Assembly: GCA_013407085.1 (NCBI GenBank)
Contig: JACCGJ010002581.1
Coordinates: 78,642-142,641, forward strand
DNA length: 64,000 bases
DNA from: Atriophallophorus winterbourni
Taxonomy: Eukaryota > Platyhelminthes > Trematoda > Plagiorchiida > Microphallidae
Direction: 5' to 3'
Part shown: positions 1 to 10,445 of the stretch, piece by piece
Numbering within the stretch: the stretch's first letter is position 1
Layout of the letters: each line of letters begins with the position of its first letter
Program-made: the position numbers and the translations under genes
Notes under the pieces: model-generated
The model's database searches: none
What the model saw: only the letters and a program-made list of their open reading frames with translations
Told to the model about the DNA's origin: nothing

Positions 1-59
1 GCGTAGACTCCTCGCATTGAAAAGCAATACTCGAAATCTCTTCACAGAATGATTAACTG

Positions 60-750
60 GAGATGAATTGACAGCGGCTCCTAACGGATGTGCGACCTCC
101 TCCTCACTACCCGAAAATCCACAATATGGAGATCAACCTCGTCAGCTTCCCTGCGTGCTCGCAATTCTTGGGTAGCTGTTTTCATTTTGATTCCATCTTC
201 CGGAGATAGGTCGCGTAGTATCTTGAATTGCTCACCCTTAAGACGATGAGCGCATATTAATACCATCAGGCTTGCTCATCCGAAACTAAAACAATTTTCA
301 GCGTTCGCGTTTTATCATCCTCTATCTTCCGGCCAAGTCGGAATGCGAAAATGATGGTAACTTCTTACTCTCCTTGATCACAAAGCTTTGGAAAATTTGA
401 TTGTAGGAAAGTTCGCCCTTGCTGTGAGCGTATTCAAGCCATGTCCCCGGTTTGCTCAAGAACATTTACCATAATAAGGCATCGCTTCCGAGAATCCAAA
501 AAAGGCTTCTTTGAGACCAGAGATCTGAAAGCATTATCAGAAGTAGGTACTTCTTCCACCACATTCTGCTGAGCCTCTTTTTTGCTCAATCGCCGTGACA
601 ATATTTCATAGCCCAGATCACTGAGTAGACCCTTTGACGTCACATCTGCATAAGTCTTATTCCTTCCTGACTGTTGAGCAAACGGTGTTGAAGGCGAGCA
701 AACGTCCAGTTCCTGCACGTTCAATGGATCCTCGATATTAATATTTTGTA
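60..750 (-). pseudogene. CR1-like LINE ORF1 remnant
   Basis: Two minus-strand open stretches (724-434 and 266-81) with degraded sequence between them read as one LINE ORF1, the nucleic-acid-binding protein of CR1-type retrotransposons. The junction region reads FAFRLGRKIEDDKTRTLKIV. It is followed by HRLKGEQFKILRDLSPEDG and then ELRARREADEVDLHIVDFRV, which match the 'FRLGK...TRP.. ...ILRD.. ...ELRARREAG' layout of flatworm CR1 ORF1 RRM-like domains. The frame is broken at least twice (stops between 434 and 266) and no start is preserved. I first considered a mitochondrial translation factor, but the FRLG and RARR pattern favours LINE ORF1. No matching ORF2 is attached. Confidence 0.6.
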
Positions 751-2940
751 AACGGCTTAGTCCCTTAGTCCAATAGTATTTATTTTCCAGATTAAGTGTT
801 TACATCCATGTGAAGAATTCCGGCTCACAAACGAGGCAACTCTGCGACGCCGAATCTTCTACGAATACCCAAAAAAAAGACACTCTTCATTCAAAACATA
901 TATATTCGACAATAATAATGTGTACCAACTGAACATTTTCGAAGATTCTGGCTCTTCGAGATTCCTCACATCTTCGATCTTCTGGTCCGTCGTTCTGTAA
1001 CATTCTTAGTGTCATTTTCCCCCCCACCCGATTTTCTTTCCATAAAATAACTGCTTATATATTGAATTTCTGTAAAACTGATTGATTTTCATTCACCTTG
1101 ATTATTTTAACGAACGAAAAATTACCAGCACGTATGACCTTGAAGATGTTGGTAATTATTTTCCATTTTTTATTCTTCATGTATAAAAACAACTTTGATA
1201 ATTATCGATCATGCTCAGCATGCCTTGGAATTCGAAAAAAATATTCATTCATCTATTTATTTATTTAAAATATGGTTTACCAAAATGTATTTATTAAAAA
1301 ACACAAAAAAAGACTCCAAAAATGCAAAAAATACTGTTTTTTGTGATATTTTTTATCGTTTGTAATCGATTTACTATTCATCTTTCGTTTACCCCTCACC
1401 ATGATGGTAAAGAAAATTTATCTTCAATTGTGTTCCAGTGTCTCTGACTCCCAAACCAACTCCGATACTGGCCTTTGCTCCTTCCGCATAAGACTGATTC
1501 CTCTGTATGAACCGGAAGCCCTACTGGCGAACAGTTTTGGTTTCCCTTATACGACAATTCTTCGACTTACCTGGATCGTACAACCGGCCCAAACCTCATG
1601 CAATTTCAACCACAATCTCTCTTCATCCCCTCGATTTTCTAATGATTTTTTTCAATTTAACTTCGGTATTTTATATACTTTTCTTCAATCACATCCACCA
1701 ACATTCCGAAGAAATCGAATTATATATTTATAAAAGAACTTTCTTTATTTCATGAATTAATTTTTCCTTTGACAATTAAATCTTCATGCGCACCATTTCT
1801 TTTATAATTTTTTGTCTTTTATTTTCTTTTCTCAATTTCTGCTCCAGAATATATCGGATGCTCTCCATTTGCTTAATTTGATGCAATCTAGATGAATCTT
1901 TATCACTGTGTGACATTGCGAAAAAAATAACTTTCTTACCATTGTAATTTTACCATTCTTTATTAAACGGGATAATATTCAAAAATTCCGCTTGATGAGG
2001 TTATTTTTACAATTTATTTATTTTGTACACATTGATAACCTGATCATGTTTTGCATGCCTTGGTCTACCAAGAATATAGTATAATTATTATGTGAGTGTG
2101 CTAATCACATAATGGATCTTCCGCTCATCTTGTGTTATACGGTTTATCTCGAAGTATGATTCCGCTTGCATGAACCACAGCTCTAAATTTTGAGTCTAGA
2201 ATTGGGGAATGGTGAAAGCTATTGTGCTAATGATCACCGGGCTAAAATCCCTTTGAGGCTCACTCACGTGCGGTATAGCATGCAATTGTTGATGGAATAT
2301 AGAATCTTCAAATGATCAGGAACAAACTTACCGTGTTTTTTGGATCACCAGTTTTATTATGCCCTAGTGGTGTTTTCTGACGACTGCGTTCTATCTACGG
2401 CTTTCTCTATTAAACCCCGTCGTCTTAGCTTATAGAACAACGCTCATATTTCGAATATCATTTTTTGGAGTATTGGCGTCGTGCAGTAAAAGCTAGTTTG
2501 AAAAAAAACGAAAAATGGAAGAAGGAAAATGGTGGAAATGTGGTTCGCTGCCTGTTGATGTTTTTTCACCTATATCCTGTGTTAGTTGCGTCACGCCGTA
2601 TAATTTTATTAAAAGTGGTCGATGTCACTTGTCGGACGGTAAATGTCTTTCAATATACACGGGACGCAGACAGAGTTTCAGATCACATGTTAGCGAAAGA
2701 TTGTGTAAATCGACGTATGCAAAAATAAATGTGTAGAGACACTGGTCTGCTACATCCCTATAGACTTTCACATTTGAAGACAGTTTACGTCCACGAAATC
2801 TTCCATTCCCGATACACAAGTACCTCGTGAACACTTTTTTTCATTTTCTACAATCAATACCGCATTTTGTTTCCAAACTAACTAGCTCGTGGCAACAGTA
2901 AGTTCTCTTTCTGTGCCATTAGTATTTTCCTCACAACCCC
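751..2940. other. AT-rich stretch without a recognisable gene
   Basis: No credible coding region is seen here; the open frames (for example 1401-1733 and 2465-2728) are low-complexity or lack any family resemblance. Two places, about 1190-1270 and 2035-2080, share the phrase 'gatcatg...gcatgccttgga' with 34635-34685, in each case followed by A/T-rich repeats. These look like 3' ends of one LINE family, so at least part of the stretch is dead LINE 3' UTR. Confidence 0.5.
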
Positions 2941-2944
2941 GTCA

Positions 2945-3130
2945 ACTCTCTGTTAGTTTCATTCCTATTTTAGATCCCAGTATCGAAAGTCTGAACACAC
3001 GCAGTTTCAGCTGACCTAGTTCCAGAGAATGTTGTGGGTAGCTGTCTCGGGTTGACGCCCTATTTGTCCAAATACCACAAAATCCATTTATGGTGCTGGT
3101 TAAACGTGAATGAGGCCAGCTATAAAGCCT
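2945..3130 (-). repeat. Dispersed repeat, partner of 48490-48690
   Basis: Read on the minus strand, this segment matches plus-strand 48490-48690 over most of its length: shared phrases include 'tagggcgtcaaccc', 'ggtcagctgaaactgcgtg' with small differences, and 'ctgggatct(g)aaa'. It carries no convincing ORF in either copy. The family is not recognised; it could be a LINE 5' or 3' UTR. Confidence 0.6.
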
Positions 3131-3249
3131 TGAAAACGCAAACATTTCATTCTTTGCTTTTTCAACCAACCGCTCAATCTATCCTACGGTTGGTACAAGC
3201 TATTGGCTTATATACTGTAATAAACTAATGAAATAATAAACATTCGACG

Positions 3250-3480
3250 TCACAGATGACCCATTTTACGAAATGCTACATTTAGGCATCTTAACTGCCT
3301 GCTAACTGTGAGGGCTTTACTTGACAAATAGATCAATATCTGCTCCATCCCAGGACAATAATCGAAACTGCGAGCGATCGCCTTCATGCGTTGGATGCCG
3401 GTGTGCCCATTGTTGAATTTTCGGAGAAAACGATCGCGTAGATTCGTTGGAATTACAACGCGATCATCAAAATTGAACAC
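3250..3480 (-). pseudogene. Ty3/gypsy integrase zinc-domain remnant
   Basis: The 76-codon minus-strand frame resembles the N-terminal H2C2 region of gypsy (Mag/K02A2.6-like) integrases: basic IPTNLRDRFLRKF, then NNGHTGIQRMKAIARSF and YCPGMEQIL, which follow the usual 'H.GH.GI.RMK..AR...YWPGM...I' pattern. The first histidine is replaced by asparagine and the CxxC pair is not intact downstream. This is exactly the domain absent from the internally deleted gypsy copies at 15-18 kb and 31-34 kb, but too little is left to say it is the same family. Confidence 0.6.
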
Positions 3481-3949
3481 TCGTCAAACATTGAAAGAGA
3501 TTCACGTCTTCGGTAAAAATGCCAGAGTCACCTAGCAGGCCTAAATCTCTGCCAACCACAGTGAGTATAGGCGATTGATGGCAGCAAAGTTTCATCTGTT
3601 TGTGTACGTTGTTTAATGTCATCAGCTATGACTAGAAATCCCCACACTGCGCCGTCAAATTGTTGCAGCATATCTTGCTTAATGAAGACGCATGCGATGA
3701 CTGTATCTTCGTCTGGCTGATCTCGAACGGCAGCGCGTCCACTTAACCAAGATCTTTGGAACAGCGATATTGCATATCAAAATTCTTTCCCAATAGTGTG
3801 AAAGACTATCATTGTAACTGGTTTTCAGAATGTGCTGGCATACCTTTTTGAGAGAAAGATATCAAAATCAAATTCTTGTGGTTGGTCAGCAACGTAAAGT
3901 GACGGCCATAGATCAACTTGTGCAATCGTACTTTGCATGGATGTGCAAT

Positions 3950-4012
3950 CATATAGTATTTCTGTGCTGTGTGGCTAACACCGTACTAAATTGATTGACC
4001 ACGGGTAGTGTA
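3950..4012 (+). repeat. Partial copy of the short interspersed repeat
   Basis: The phrases 'tttctgtgctgtg(t/c)ggctaac', 'cgt(a/g)ctaaattgattg' and 'ccac.(g)gtagtg' match the 5' half of the short repeat whose fuller copies lie at 47195-47430, 51461-51660 and 52212-52390. The rest of the unit is missing here. Confidence 0.6.
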
Positions 4013-4340
4013 TGAATCCGCGTCGATGTCTAGAAAATTCCTCTTTCGGTGTAAGATGAACATTGAATTTATTTTATTGACAACTAACTGTTTAAATCTG
4101 CTGGTATTTTTGTATATTTTTACCATTTTTGTTTTACCGAACTACTTGAATTTATTCGTTCTTGAGCTTATATTTTGTATCTTTATTTGGCCGTGTGCGC
4201 GCTATTTGAAGTTGCGATCACTCGTGGTCATTGTTGCTGTTGAATATTGTTGTTTTTGGATTCAGTACGAAGCGGAATAATTGAGGTTTGCTATTTTCAT
4301 TGTTTACACAAAAACTAGTTCGAAACGCGAAGAGTCCAGC

Positions 4341-4395
4341 GGATACGCATAGCTGATGAGAGGCTAAAACCTCGAAACCGGTCCTGTGCTTCCAG
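4341..4395 (+). ncRNA. Type I hammerhead ribozyme (Penelope-like element type)
   Basis: The catalytic core is complete. CTGATGA at 4353-4359 is followed by a perfect 4-bp stem II (GAGG/CCTC, loop CTAAAA) and then GAAA at 4374-4377. A minimal stem III (CCGG) is followed by the cleavage triplet GTC at 4381-4383. Stem I pairs GCATAG (4347-4352) with CTGTGC (4384-4389), including one G-U pair. Cleavage is predicted after C4383. Hammerheads with open stem I and very short stem III are known from Penelope-like elements and other retroelements of flatworms. No PLE reverse transcriptase was found nearby, so this is likely an orphaned terminal repeat. It ends about 50 bp before the CsRn1-like LTR. Confidence 0.9.
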
Positions 4396-4445
4396 TGAGA
4401 TCTTAGCGTTTCGGGATGGTATTCTACTTTGAACTATCCAGGGGT

Positions 4446-4885
4446 TGTAATAACCCTCGCGGCAATACGCCGTTGGATCAGTTGGGACTAAGTTTAGTCC
4501 CTTCAGCTACTTATAAAGTAGCGAGTAGACGCGAACTTCAGTTCACTTTTTGAATTGTACCCGGATTTTACGAATATAAATTTTCGTCCGCTCGGAGTTG
4601 CTCTTCTCATCTCCTTTGTTACCCGTACTGCGTGCTCGGAATTCTGACTGTGGATCGTGGAAAGATTGCTTGCCTGCTATAAAAAGACCGCTCCATATTT
4701 CAGCCGCACCTAATTCTTGGAATTACCATCGTTGCTTCGGTGATAATACTTCGACGTCTGGACCGGAGTAGTCAATTGCCAAGCCGGGGAGAATCGTTTT
4801 CAATTCAATCTAAGAATTATTGTGAGTGGTTACCTTTTTACTTTTCACACACATACTGTAATTTCACGTAGCCTGAACCACCACA
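4446..4885 (+). repeat. 5' LTR of CsRn1-like element A
   Basis: Starts with TGTAATAACC and ends with ACCACCACA, the TGT...ACA ends usual for this clade, and lies 4 bp before a primer-binding site. Its length, about 440 bp, is close to the size expected for CsRn1-type LTRs and much longer than the 182-184-bp LTRs of the related family at 25.2, 38.8, 39.3 and 44.3 kb. The right boundary is set by the PBS and could be off by a few bases. Confidence 0.7.
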
Positions 4886-4888
4886 ATT

Positions 4889-4901
4889 TGGTGAGCCCGA
4901 T
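4889..4901 (+). other. Primer-binding site of element A
   Basis: TGGTGAGCCCGAT sits just behind the 5' LTR. The same TGGTGAGCCCGA follows the 5' LTR of element C (minus strand, near 44280), and TGGTAAGCCCGA follows the LTR at 25226-25409. It resembles the complement of a tRNA-Trp 3' end, the primer reported for CsRn1-type elements; the tRNA identity is inferred. Confidence 0.75.
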
Positions 4902-4968
4902 TATTTTCGCTATAGCATACTCCCCACTATTTTGATTTTGTAGCATATTTTTACATTTTTTCATCAAT

Positions 4969-5814
4969 ATGGACAGTATTCCACAGGCAGCACCTATCCC
5001 AGCAGATATTGGTCATTTATCACTTCCTGAGTTTGGCGTAGCAAACCCTAGATTATGGTTCGCTCAAGTAGAAGCTATTTTCGAAACTCGACGCATTACT
5101 AGCCAAAAAGCAATGTACTGTTGCGTCAAAGAAAGTTTACCACACGCAGTCGCATTGGAAGTTGCTGATATCATATACAACAGACCTGCCGATAAACCGT
5201 ATGATGTACTGAAATCAGCTTTCATATCGCGTGTAGCAGCATCTGAGGAGAAAAACTTACGTAAATTACTCTCGGGTATCGAGCTAGGTGACAATAGACC
5301 GTCGCAACTCCTTCGTCGAATGATCGAGTTACAAGGTACAACACCAGTTGGCGAACTGATTTCAAATGAATTGTTCCTGCAAAGACTACCTAGCGATGTT
5401 CGAAAAGCCATTTCGGTGGTCGAAGAAGATTACAAGTTAGATAAGCTTGCTGCCATCGCCGATCGAGCGTATGAAAATCATAAGCCAAACATCGCAGTAG
5501 TACGATCGCCTCATAAATCAACTCCTTCAACTTTGGAATCAGAGATCTCCGAGTTGAAATAGCGACTCGACGAACTTTGCATGCACATACGTACTTCACG
5601 AAATGATCGATCTCGGTCATCACAGAGACACAGTCCGAATAAACGATATTCACGAAGTCGGAGTAAAGGGCCAGGTTTTTGCTATTACCACCGCAGATTC
5701 GGTGAACGCGCCTACAGATGCACCAGACCCTGCAGTTTTGTTTCTAAATCTGAAGACCAGGAAACGATTATGCCAGGCAGTAGGAACGGCTGCATTGCCT
5801 GGTATCAAAGTTAG
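4969..5814 (+). pseudogene. gag: gag of CsRn1-like element A
   Basis: Structural nucleocapsid polyprotein of a gypsy element. The frame opens at ATG 4969 and reads to a TAG at 5560-5562 after ...EISELK; the same frame then continues with RLDELC and an RS-rich stretch into CYYHRRFGERAYRCTRPC. This is the C-x2-H-x9-C-x3-C (CHCC) nucleic-acid-binding motif typical of CsRn1-type Gag instead of the usual CCHC knuckle. The capsid part (residues about 20-180) has the LPEFGVANPRLWFAQVEA start and FLQRLPSDVRKAI of this family. One nonsense mutation, plausibly CAG to TAG, is the only break seen. Element C's gag at 43309-44142 is the better preserved relative. Confidence 0.85.
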
Positions 5815-8787
5815 TCGTCTCCTCTATATCTCTGACAACACAACGAAATTGCGTTTTCTGGTAGACACCGGTGCAGAACTCAGCGTCATCCCACATAACG
5901 AAACCGAACGCAAGTGTCCGTCGGGATTGGCCCTTTAGGCGGCCAACGGTACTCGGATAGCCACTTATGGTCATCGGTCCCTCGCGGTAGACCTGGGCTT
6001 ACGAAGATCGTTCCACTGGGTGTTCACCATTGCAGACGTGAAAACTCCGATTTTGGGTGCATTTTTTTGTCTAATTTCAACCTCGCGGTGGACATAAGCC
6101 AACGAAGGCTTATTGATAACACCACGAAGTTAAATTCAATAGGCAAATACCATTACACATCCATACAGTCTATTCGAGTTTTGACTCCACTCGTCACCCA
6201 GCCTTGTAAGGAACTCATAGTATAGTTTCCGGAGATCTTCGAACCACAGTCATTTACAAATGTGGTCAAACACCAGGTCGAACACCACATTGTCACACGT
6301 GGCCCTCCAGGTTTTGCCAAACCACGTAGACTAGCCCCAAACAAACTGGCGATCGCCAAACAAAAGTTTGAACATATGTTGCAGCTAGGAATCATCCGCC
6401 AGTCGACCTCACCATGGGCTTCTCCACTACATATGGTTGAAAAAAGTACCGCAGATACGTGGCGCCCATGCGAAGATTATAGGGCACTTTATCGCATTAC
6501 GGTACCAGACCGTTATCCCATTCCACACATCTACGATTTTACGGCGTCCATAAACGGAAAAACCGTGTTCTCGAAGCTTGACATGGTACGCGCCTATCAC
6601 CAAATCCCCGTTGCGAAGGAAAATATCCCTAAAACAGCTGTCACGACACCATTTGGCTTATATGAATTCGTACGAATGCCGTTTGGTCTCCAAAATGCCG
6701 CACAAACATTCCAGCGTTTTATGGATCAAGTATTTAAGGGATTGCCCTTCGTATACGTTTATATTGATGACGTGCTAATTGCTAGCAACACATCGAGAGA
6801 ACATGTTAGGCATCTTCGAGAGGTTTTTCAGCGACTATCCCAGTATGGGATTGTCGTGAATCCAGATAAATGCATCCTCCATGCGGAAACACTAGACTTT
6901 TCCGGTCACCGCATCGATTCAACCGGAATTAAACCCGTTGAACAGAAAGTCTCTGCCATCCGCGATTATCCATGCCCGAGTTCAATCCGCCAGTTACGTC
7001 GATTTTTGGGCCTAGTTAACTACTATAGACGATTCATTCCTCATTGCGCAAAGTTAGCTTAACCGCTTACAGATTTACTTCGCCTCAAAGAAAGAAATTT
7101 TTCAATGAATCCACAAGCGATCGGAGCTTTTGACGCGCTTAAATCCGCCTTTGAGCAGGCGACAACTCTGACTTATATATCAGCTGAGACAGATGCTCAC
7201 TTATCGCTTGTTACCGATGCATCGAACAAAGCGGTAGGCGCAGTACTTCAACAAGAGGTCGATAACACGATTAGACCCCTAGCCTTCTTCTCACACCGAC
7301 TACAGCCAGCACAGACACGATATAGTACCTTTGGTCGCGAGCTCCTCGCTGTTTATTATTCCATTCGCCATTTCCGGCATTTACTCGAAGGTCGCAGTTT
7401 CACGGTTTACATCGACCACAAACCGCTAATGTTTGCACTCGCCACAACTTCCGATCGTTATTCACCGCAAAAGATCCGTCAATTAGACTTTATCTTCCAA
7501 TTCACGAGCGACATTAGTTACCCATCCGGCTCGTCAAACACAGTGGCGGATACGTTTTCTCGGATTCAACTGAGTGCCATCGACCTGCCTGAAATCGATT
7601 TGGAACAACTAGCACGTTCGCAGCAATCTGATCCGGTACTAAGTCACTATGAAACTTCAGAGATGGAAAAAATCCGCCAAGTCCCGATACCCGATTCTCC
7701 ACATTACCTGGTTTGTGACATGGCAACAGGAAAACCGCGTCCGATCGTCCCATTAGACATGAGACGTAGAGTTTTTGACCACTTGCATGGTTTTTCACAT
7801 CCTGTAGTAAGTGCGACACGAAAATTAATCAGTTCTCGCTACCTTTGGTCTGACGTGCATAAAGACATACAACTTCGGACAAAAAGTTGCTTGCGATGTC
7901 AACAGAGCAAGGTTCAACGACACACTATCAGCTACTCTGGTACGTTCCCATCAGTTACTGAACGTTTCCAACACGTGCATTTAGATCTCGTGGGCCCACT
8001 AGCAGTCTCTAACGGATGTTGCTACATACTTACCTGCATTGATCGTTTTACGCGTTGGCCAATGGCAGTAGCAATCGCTGATATCAGTGCAGTAACTGTT
8101 GCTAAAGCTTTTGTTCAGCACTGGATCAGTAATTTTGGCGTACCAAACACCATCACTACTGACCGAGGTTCCCAATTCCAATCAACGCTTTTCAAGGAAT
8201 TAAACAACATGCTCGGTACGAAACACATTCAGACTACAGCCTATCACCCTTCTTCGAACGGCTTAGTCGAAAGATTTCACCGCCATTAGAAAGCCGCACT
8301 CATGTGTCATGGAAATACTGAACGTTGGTCCGAGACACTACCCCTAGTACTTCTTGGTATACGTACCACAGTGAAAGAAGACCTAGGGTGTTCAGCTGCT
8401 GAAATGGTGTATGGTAGTACACTTACCCTTCCAGGCGAATTCCTGACATCTTCCGACTCACCATTGGACCTTACTGTGCCACAATATGTCAGCCGCCTTC
8501 GCAGCTTCATGAAAAACTTACGGGCTACTCCAACTCGACAGCATGAGCAACCCTGCTACATTCCACCCGACTTGAATACTTGCGACTTCGTGTTTGTGCG
8601 GGTAGATCATGTACGTCGACCGCTACAGCCGCCATACATAGGGCCATACAAGGTAATCAACAGGTATCCAAAATACTTTGTTATTGACCGCAACGGAACA
8701 CACGAGACCGTCAGCGTCGATCGTTTGAAAGTAGCCTACGTCGAACCGTCACCAGAGGCGGAAGAAAATACCCCGAAGGTTGCCTGA
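5603..8787 (+). pseudogene. pol: pol of CsRn1-like element A (protease-RT-RNaseH-integrase)
   Basis: Decayed pol polyprotein. The protease shows LRFLVDTGAELSVIP near 5850. RT spans about 6300-7000 with [13 protein letters not shown] near 6750. RNase H has the TDAS motif near 7210. The integrase has an HH-CxxC region near 7780-7900, then [16 protein letters not shown] and [12 protein letters not shown]. The ORF is broken by TAG at 5936 (the codon fits a lost glutamine), a 1-nt deletion in a T-run at about 6062, TAG at 6223, TAA at 7060 (fits CAA to TAA) and TAG at 8287. Apart from the one deletion the frame is kept to TGA at 8785-8787. It overlaps the 3' part of gag. Encodes reverse transcription and integration functions, now inactive. 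Confidence 0.88.
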
Positions 8788-8801
8788 ACCACCACAATTT
8801 G
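8782..8801 (+). repeat. 20-bp copy of the LTR end at the pol terminus
   Basis: GCCTGAACCACCACAATTTG is identical to 4871-4890, the end of the 5' LTR plus the first bases next to the PBS. It includes the pol stop codon. Downstream sequence is unrelated to the LTR. It marks where the 3' LTR should have been. Confidence 0.85.
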
Positions 8802-8929
8802 CACTACACATATTTTTATTCATACTGTCGATATGTCTCATTACAAGCTATCGAAATCTTTAAGAGCAACACACTGAACTACATCTCAATTAAAAAATTC
8901 TGACCACTATACGGAACCTAGAAAACATG

Positions 8930-10309
8930 ATTGAATCAGTCGCGGATATGCTGTCTACGGTTTCTAAAATTTGCAATATATTAGAACCACTAGCTATCCT
9001 TCTTGACCCTAGTTACGTATAAGACTCTGATCTACTTCAACAAACGGGTCGATTCATACCATTATATAAAGCGGTCGTCAGACCACTTCTCGAGCATTGC
9101 GTTCAAGCATGGTCACCTTATTTGGAAAAAGATATTGCCAAGCTGGAATGTGTTCATCGTTTAGCTACTCGTATGATTGTTGGGCAATCGGGTAGGTCGT
9201 ATCAGGAACGATTGCTGAGTCTAGAGCTTTTCTCACTAAAAAGGAGGAGGATACGTGGGGACCTGATTGAAACCTTCAAAATCATGTCAGGTTTCAGAAC
9301 TATTCATCTCAATAAATTGTTCGCTCTGGCGCCAAGTGTGGGTACTCGAGGCCACTCATTAAAACTGGCCAAGCGACATGTCAGGTCAAATGTTCGTAAG
9401 TTCTTATTTAGTGAGAGGGTAGTAAATTATTGGAATCGATTTTCTAAAAAAGTTGTTTGTTCTACTTCGGTAGGGAGTTTCAAGAATAGACTTGACTCTG
9501 TGTGGCCTTCATTATTTCCTCATTTTTATCCGTAAGTGAATAGTTGGTATGATCCTCATGTTTTCTTTGGAACGCACTAATGTTTCTCCCCACCTATTGG
9601 TGAGTGGAGTTTTTCTGTTCCATTTCAAATTACTCTCATACCAGAAGATATTTGTGAAGATATTGTTTGAAGTGGTGGACGCTCTTCTGTGGCATACCAC
9701 CGAAAGAAATCTGGACGCTTGATTGGTTAGTTAGTCACATAGAGTCCTGTGCAAACTGAAATGAACTGAACTGAACTGATTCATAGTGTCGCTGACCTCA
9801 GAAATTAAGCAGCGTCGAAACCGTGCTAAAAACATTATTCTTCTCAATGTAGGCGATAGATATCCTTTAGTGGACCTCAAAAAGATAGTAATGTCTCGTT
9901 ATGGCCTCCCCCTATAATCGGCATCTGTAATTAGGCTTAGAAAGCCTTCTAACCGCAGTTGTGCCCCGATATTAATAAAATGTGTTAACGAAAATTATGC
10001 GTTACATATACTTAATAATCAACATGTTTTAAAATCTCTGCCTCAATTTGCAATGTGTTGATCAAGGCAGACAACACACCCTTACAACGCAAATGCGTTC
10101 CCAAGCGCTGGAACGTAGTTAAACCCTCAACAGTTATCCCCAATTTAATAGACCTGGATACTGTCGTTGATAATTCCACATCAACATCTATACACCGAGC
10201 CTCAGCTTCTGATGATATACCAACTTCAGGTAGCATCCCATTTATAGCTCAACCTAATTTAAACATTGATACCACAACTCGAATAACGATATTCTCACAA
10301 ACGTTCTGA
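8930..10309 (+). pseudogene. CR1-like ORF1, split by a younger CR1 insertion
   Basis: LINE ORF1 remnant. The first part (8930-9058) reads MIESVADMLSTVSKICNILE, typical of the ORF1 N-terminus. The second part (9778 onward) reads through EIKQRRNRAKNIILLNVGDR, the basic RRM-like entry of CR1 ORF1, then LRKPSNRSCAPILIKCVNEN. It ends in a Ser/Thr-rich tail at a TGA near 10309. Removing the insertion 9059-9777 and one copy of the target duplication joins the two halves in the same frame (GRF then IVSL). Internal stops show that the host ORF1 was itself decaying. Role in a live element: RNA binding for target-primed reverse transcription. Confidence 0.65.
9059..9777 (+). mobile_element. 5'-truncated CR1-like LINE with 8-bp target duplication
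   Basis: Contains the C-terminal end of CR1 ORF2 (9068-9535): LYKAVVRPLLEHCVQAWSPY, then HRLATRMIVG, ELFSLKRRRIRGDLIETFKI and the closing NYWNRF...SVWPSLFPHF, an intact 3' end with a stop at 9533-9535. A 3' UTR follows, ending in (TGAAC)n-like repeats. It is flanked by perfect GATTCATA copies at 9051-9058 and 9778-9785. Extreme 5' truncation is usual for LINE insertions. The 3' UTR ('ccaccgaaagaaatctggacgc') is shared with the CR1 copies at 22.2 kb and 47.6 kb. Confidence 0.9.
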
Positions 10310-10393
10310 CATCTGATTGGTCGGTTATTTGATTGGCTAAATTTATTCGTCAGTTTTGATTGGTCGGTTATTTGATTGGCTAAAATTATTCAT
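10310..10393 (+). repeat. GATTGGTCGGTTATTTGATTGGCT tandem, copy 1
   Basis: Two units of GATTGGTCGGTTATTTGATT plus GGCTAAA, separated by about 20 bp. The segment from 'tgacatctgattgg' to 'aaaattattcatt' matches 18721-18829, which has a longer spacer between the units. The two copies diverge abruptly at both ends. Each unit carries two ATTGG pentamers, i.e. inverted CCAAT boxes, and copy 1 lies just upstream of the MULE start, but a promoter role is inference only. Confidence 0.75.
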
Positions 10394-10417
10394 TTTGGGT
10401 CAAATAAAACTCCTCGC

Positions 10418-10438
10418 AAAGTGATCAGGGATCACTTT
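10418..10438 (+). promoter_or_regulatory. Perfect 9-bp inverted repeat in front of the MULE gene
   Basis: AAAGTGATC and its exact reverse complement GATCACTTT are separated by three bases (AGG), ending 7 bp before ATG 10446. It could be a transposase operator, part of a terminal inverted repeat, or a hairpin in the 5' UTR. The sequence alone does not decide. Confidence 0.5.
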
Positions 10439-10445
10439 TGTAATT

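Larger units (their letters stand above)
4446..8801 (+). mobile_element. CsRn1-like Ty3/gypsy retrotransposon A (3' LTR missing)
   Basis: A plus-strand LTR retrotransposon with 5' LTR, primer-binding site, gag with a CHCC motif and pol in the order protease, RT, RNase H, integrase. The CHCC Gag motif and a tRNA-Trp-like primer site place it in the CsRn1 clade of flatworm gypsy elements (family knowledge). The element lacks a 3' LTR: pol ends at 8787 and the next 14 bases repeat the end of the 5' LTR before unrelated sequence begins. All ORFs are interrupted, so it is an old, immobile copy. No target-site duplication can be defined because the 3' end is lost. Confidence 0.85.

Noticed and set aside
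81..724. Possible mitochondrial translation initiation factor on the minus strand
   Set aside because: The FRLGRK / RDLSPEDG / ELRARREADE series fits CR1 ORF1 better, and there are stops without splice sites between the parts.
4008..4280. 90-codon hydrophobic plus-strand frame, membrane-protein-like
   Set aside because: No family resemblance, AT-rich composition, and it starts in a copy of the short interspersed repeat; likely chance.
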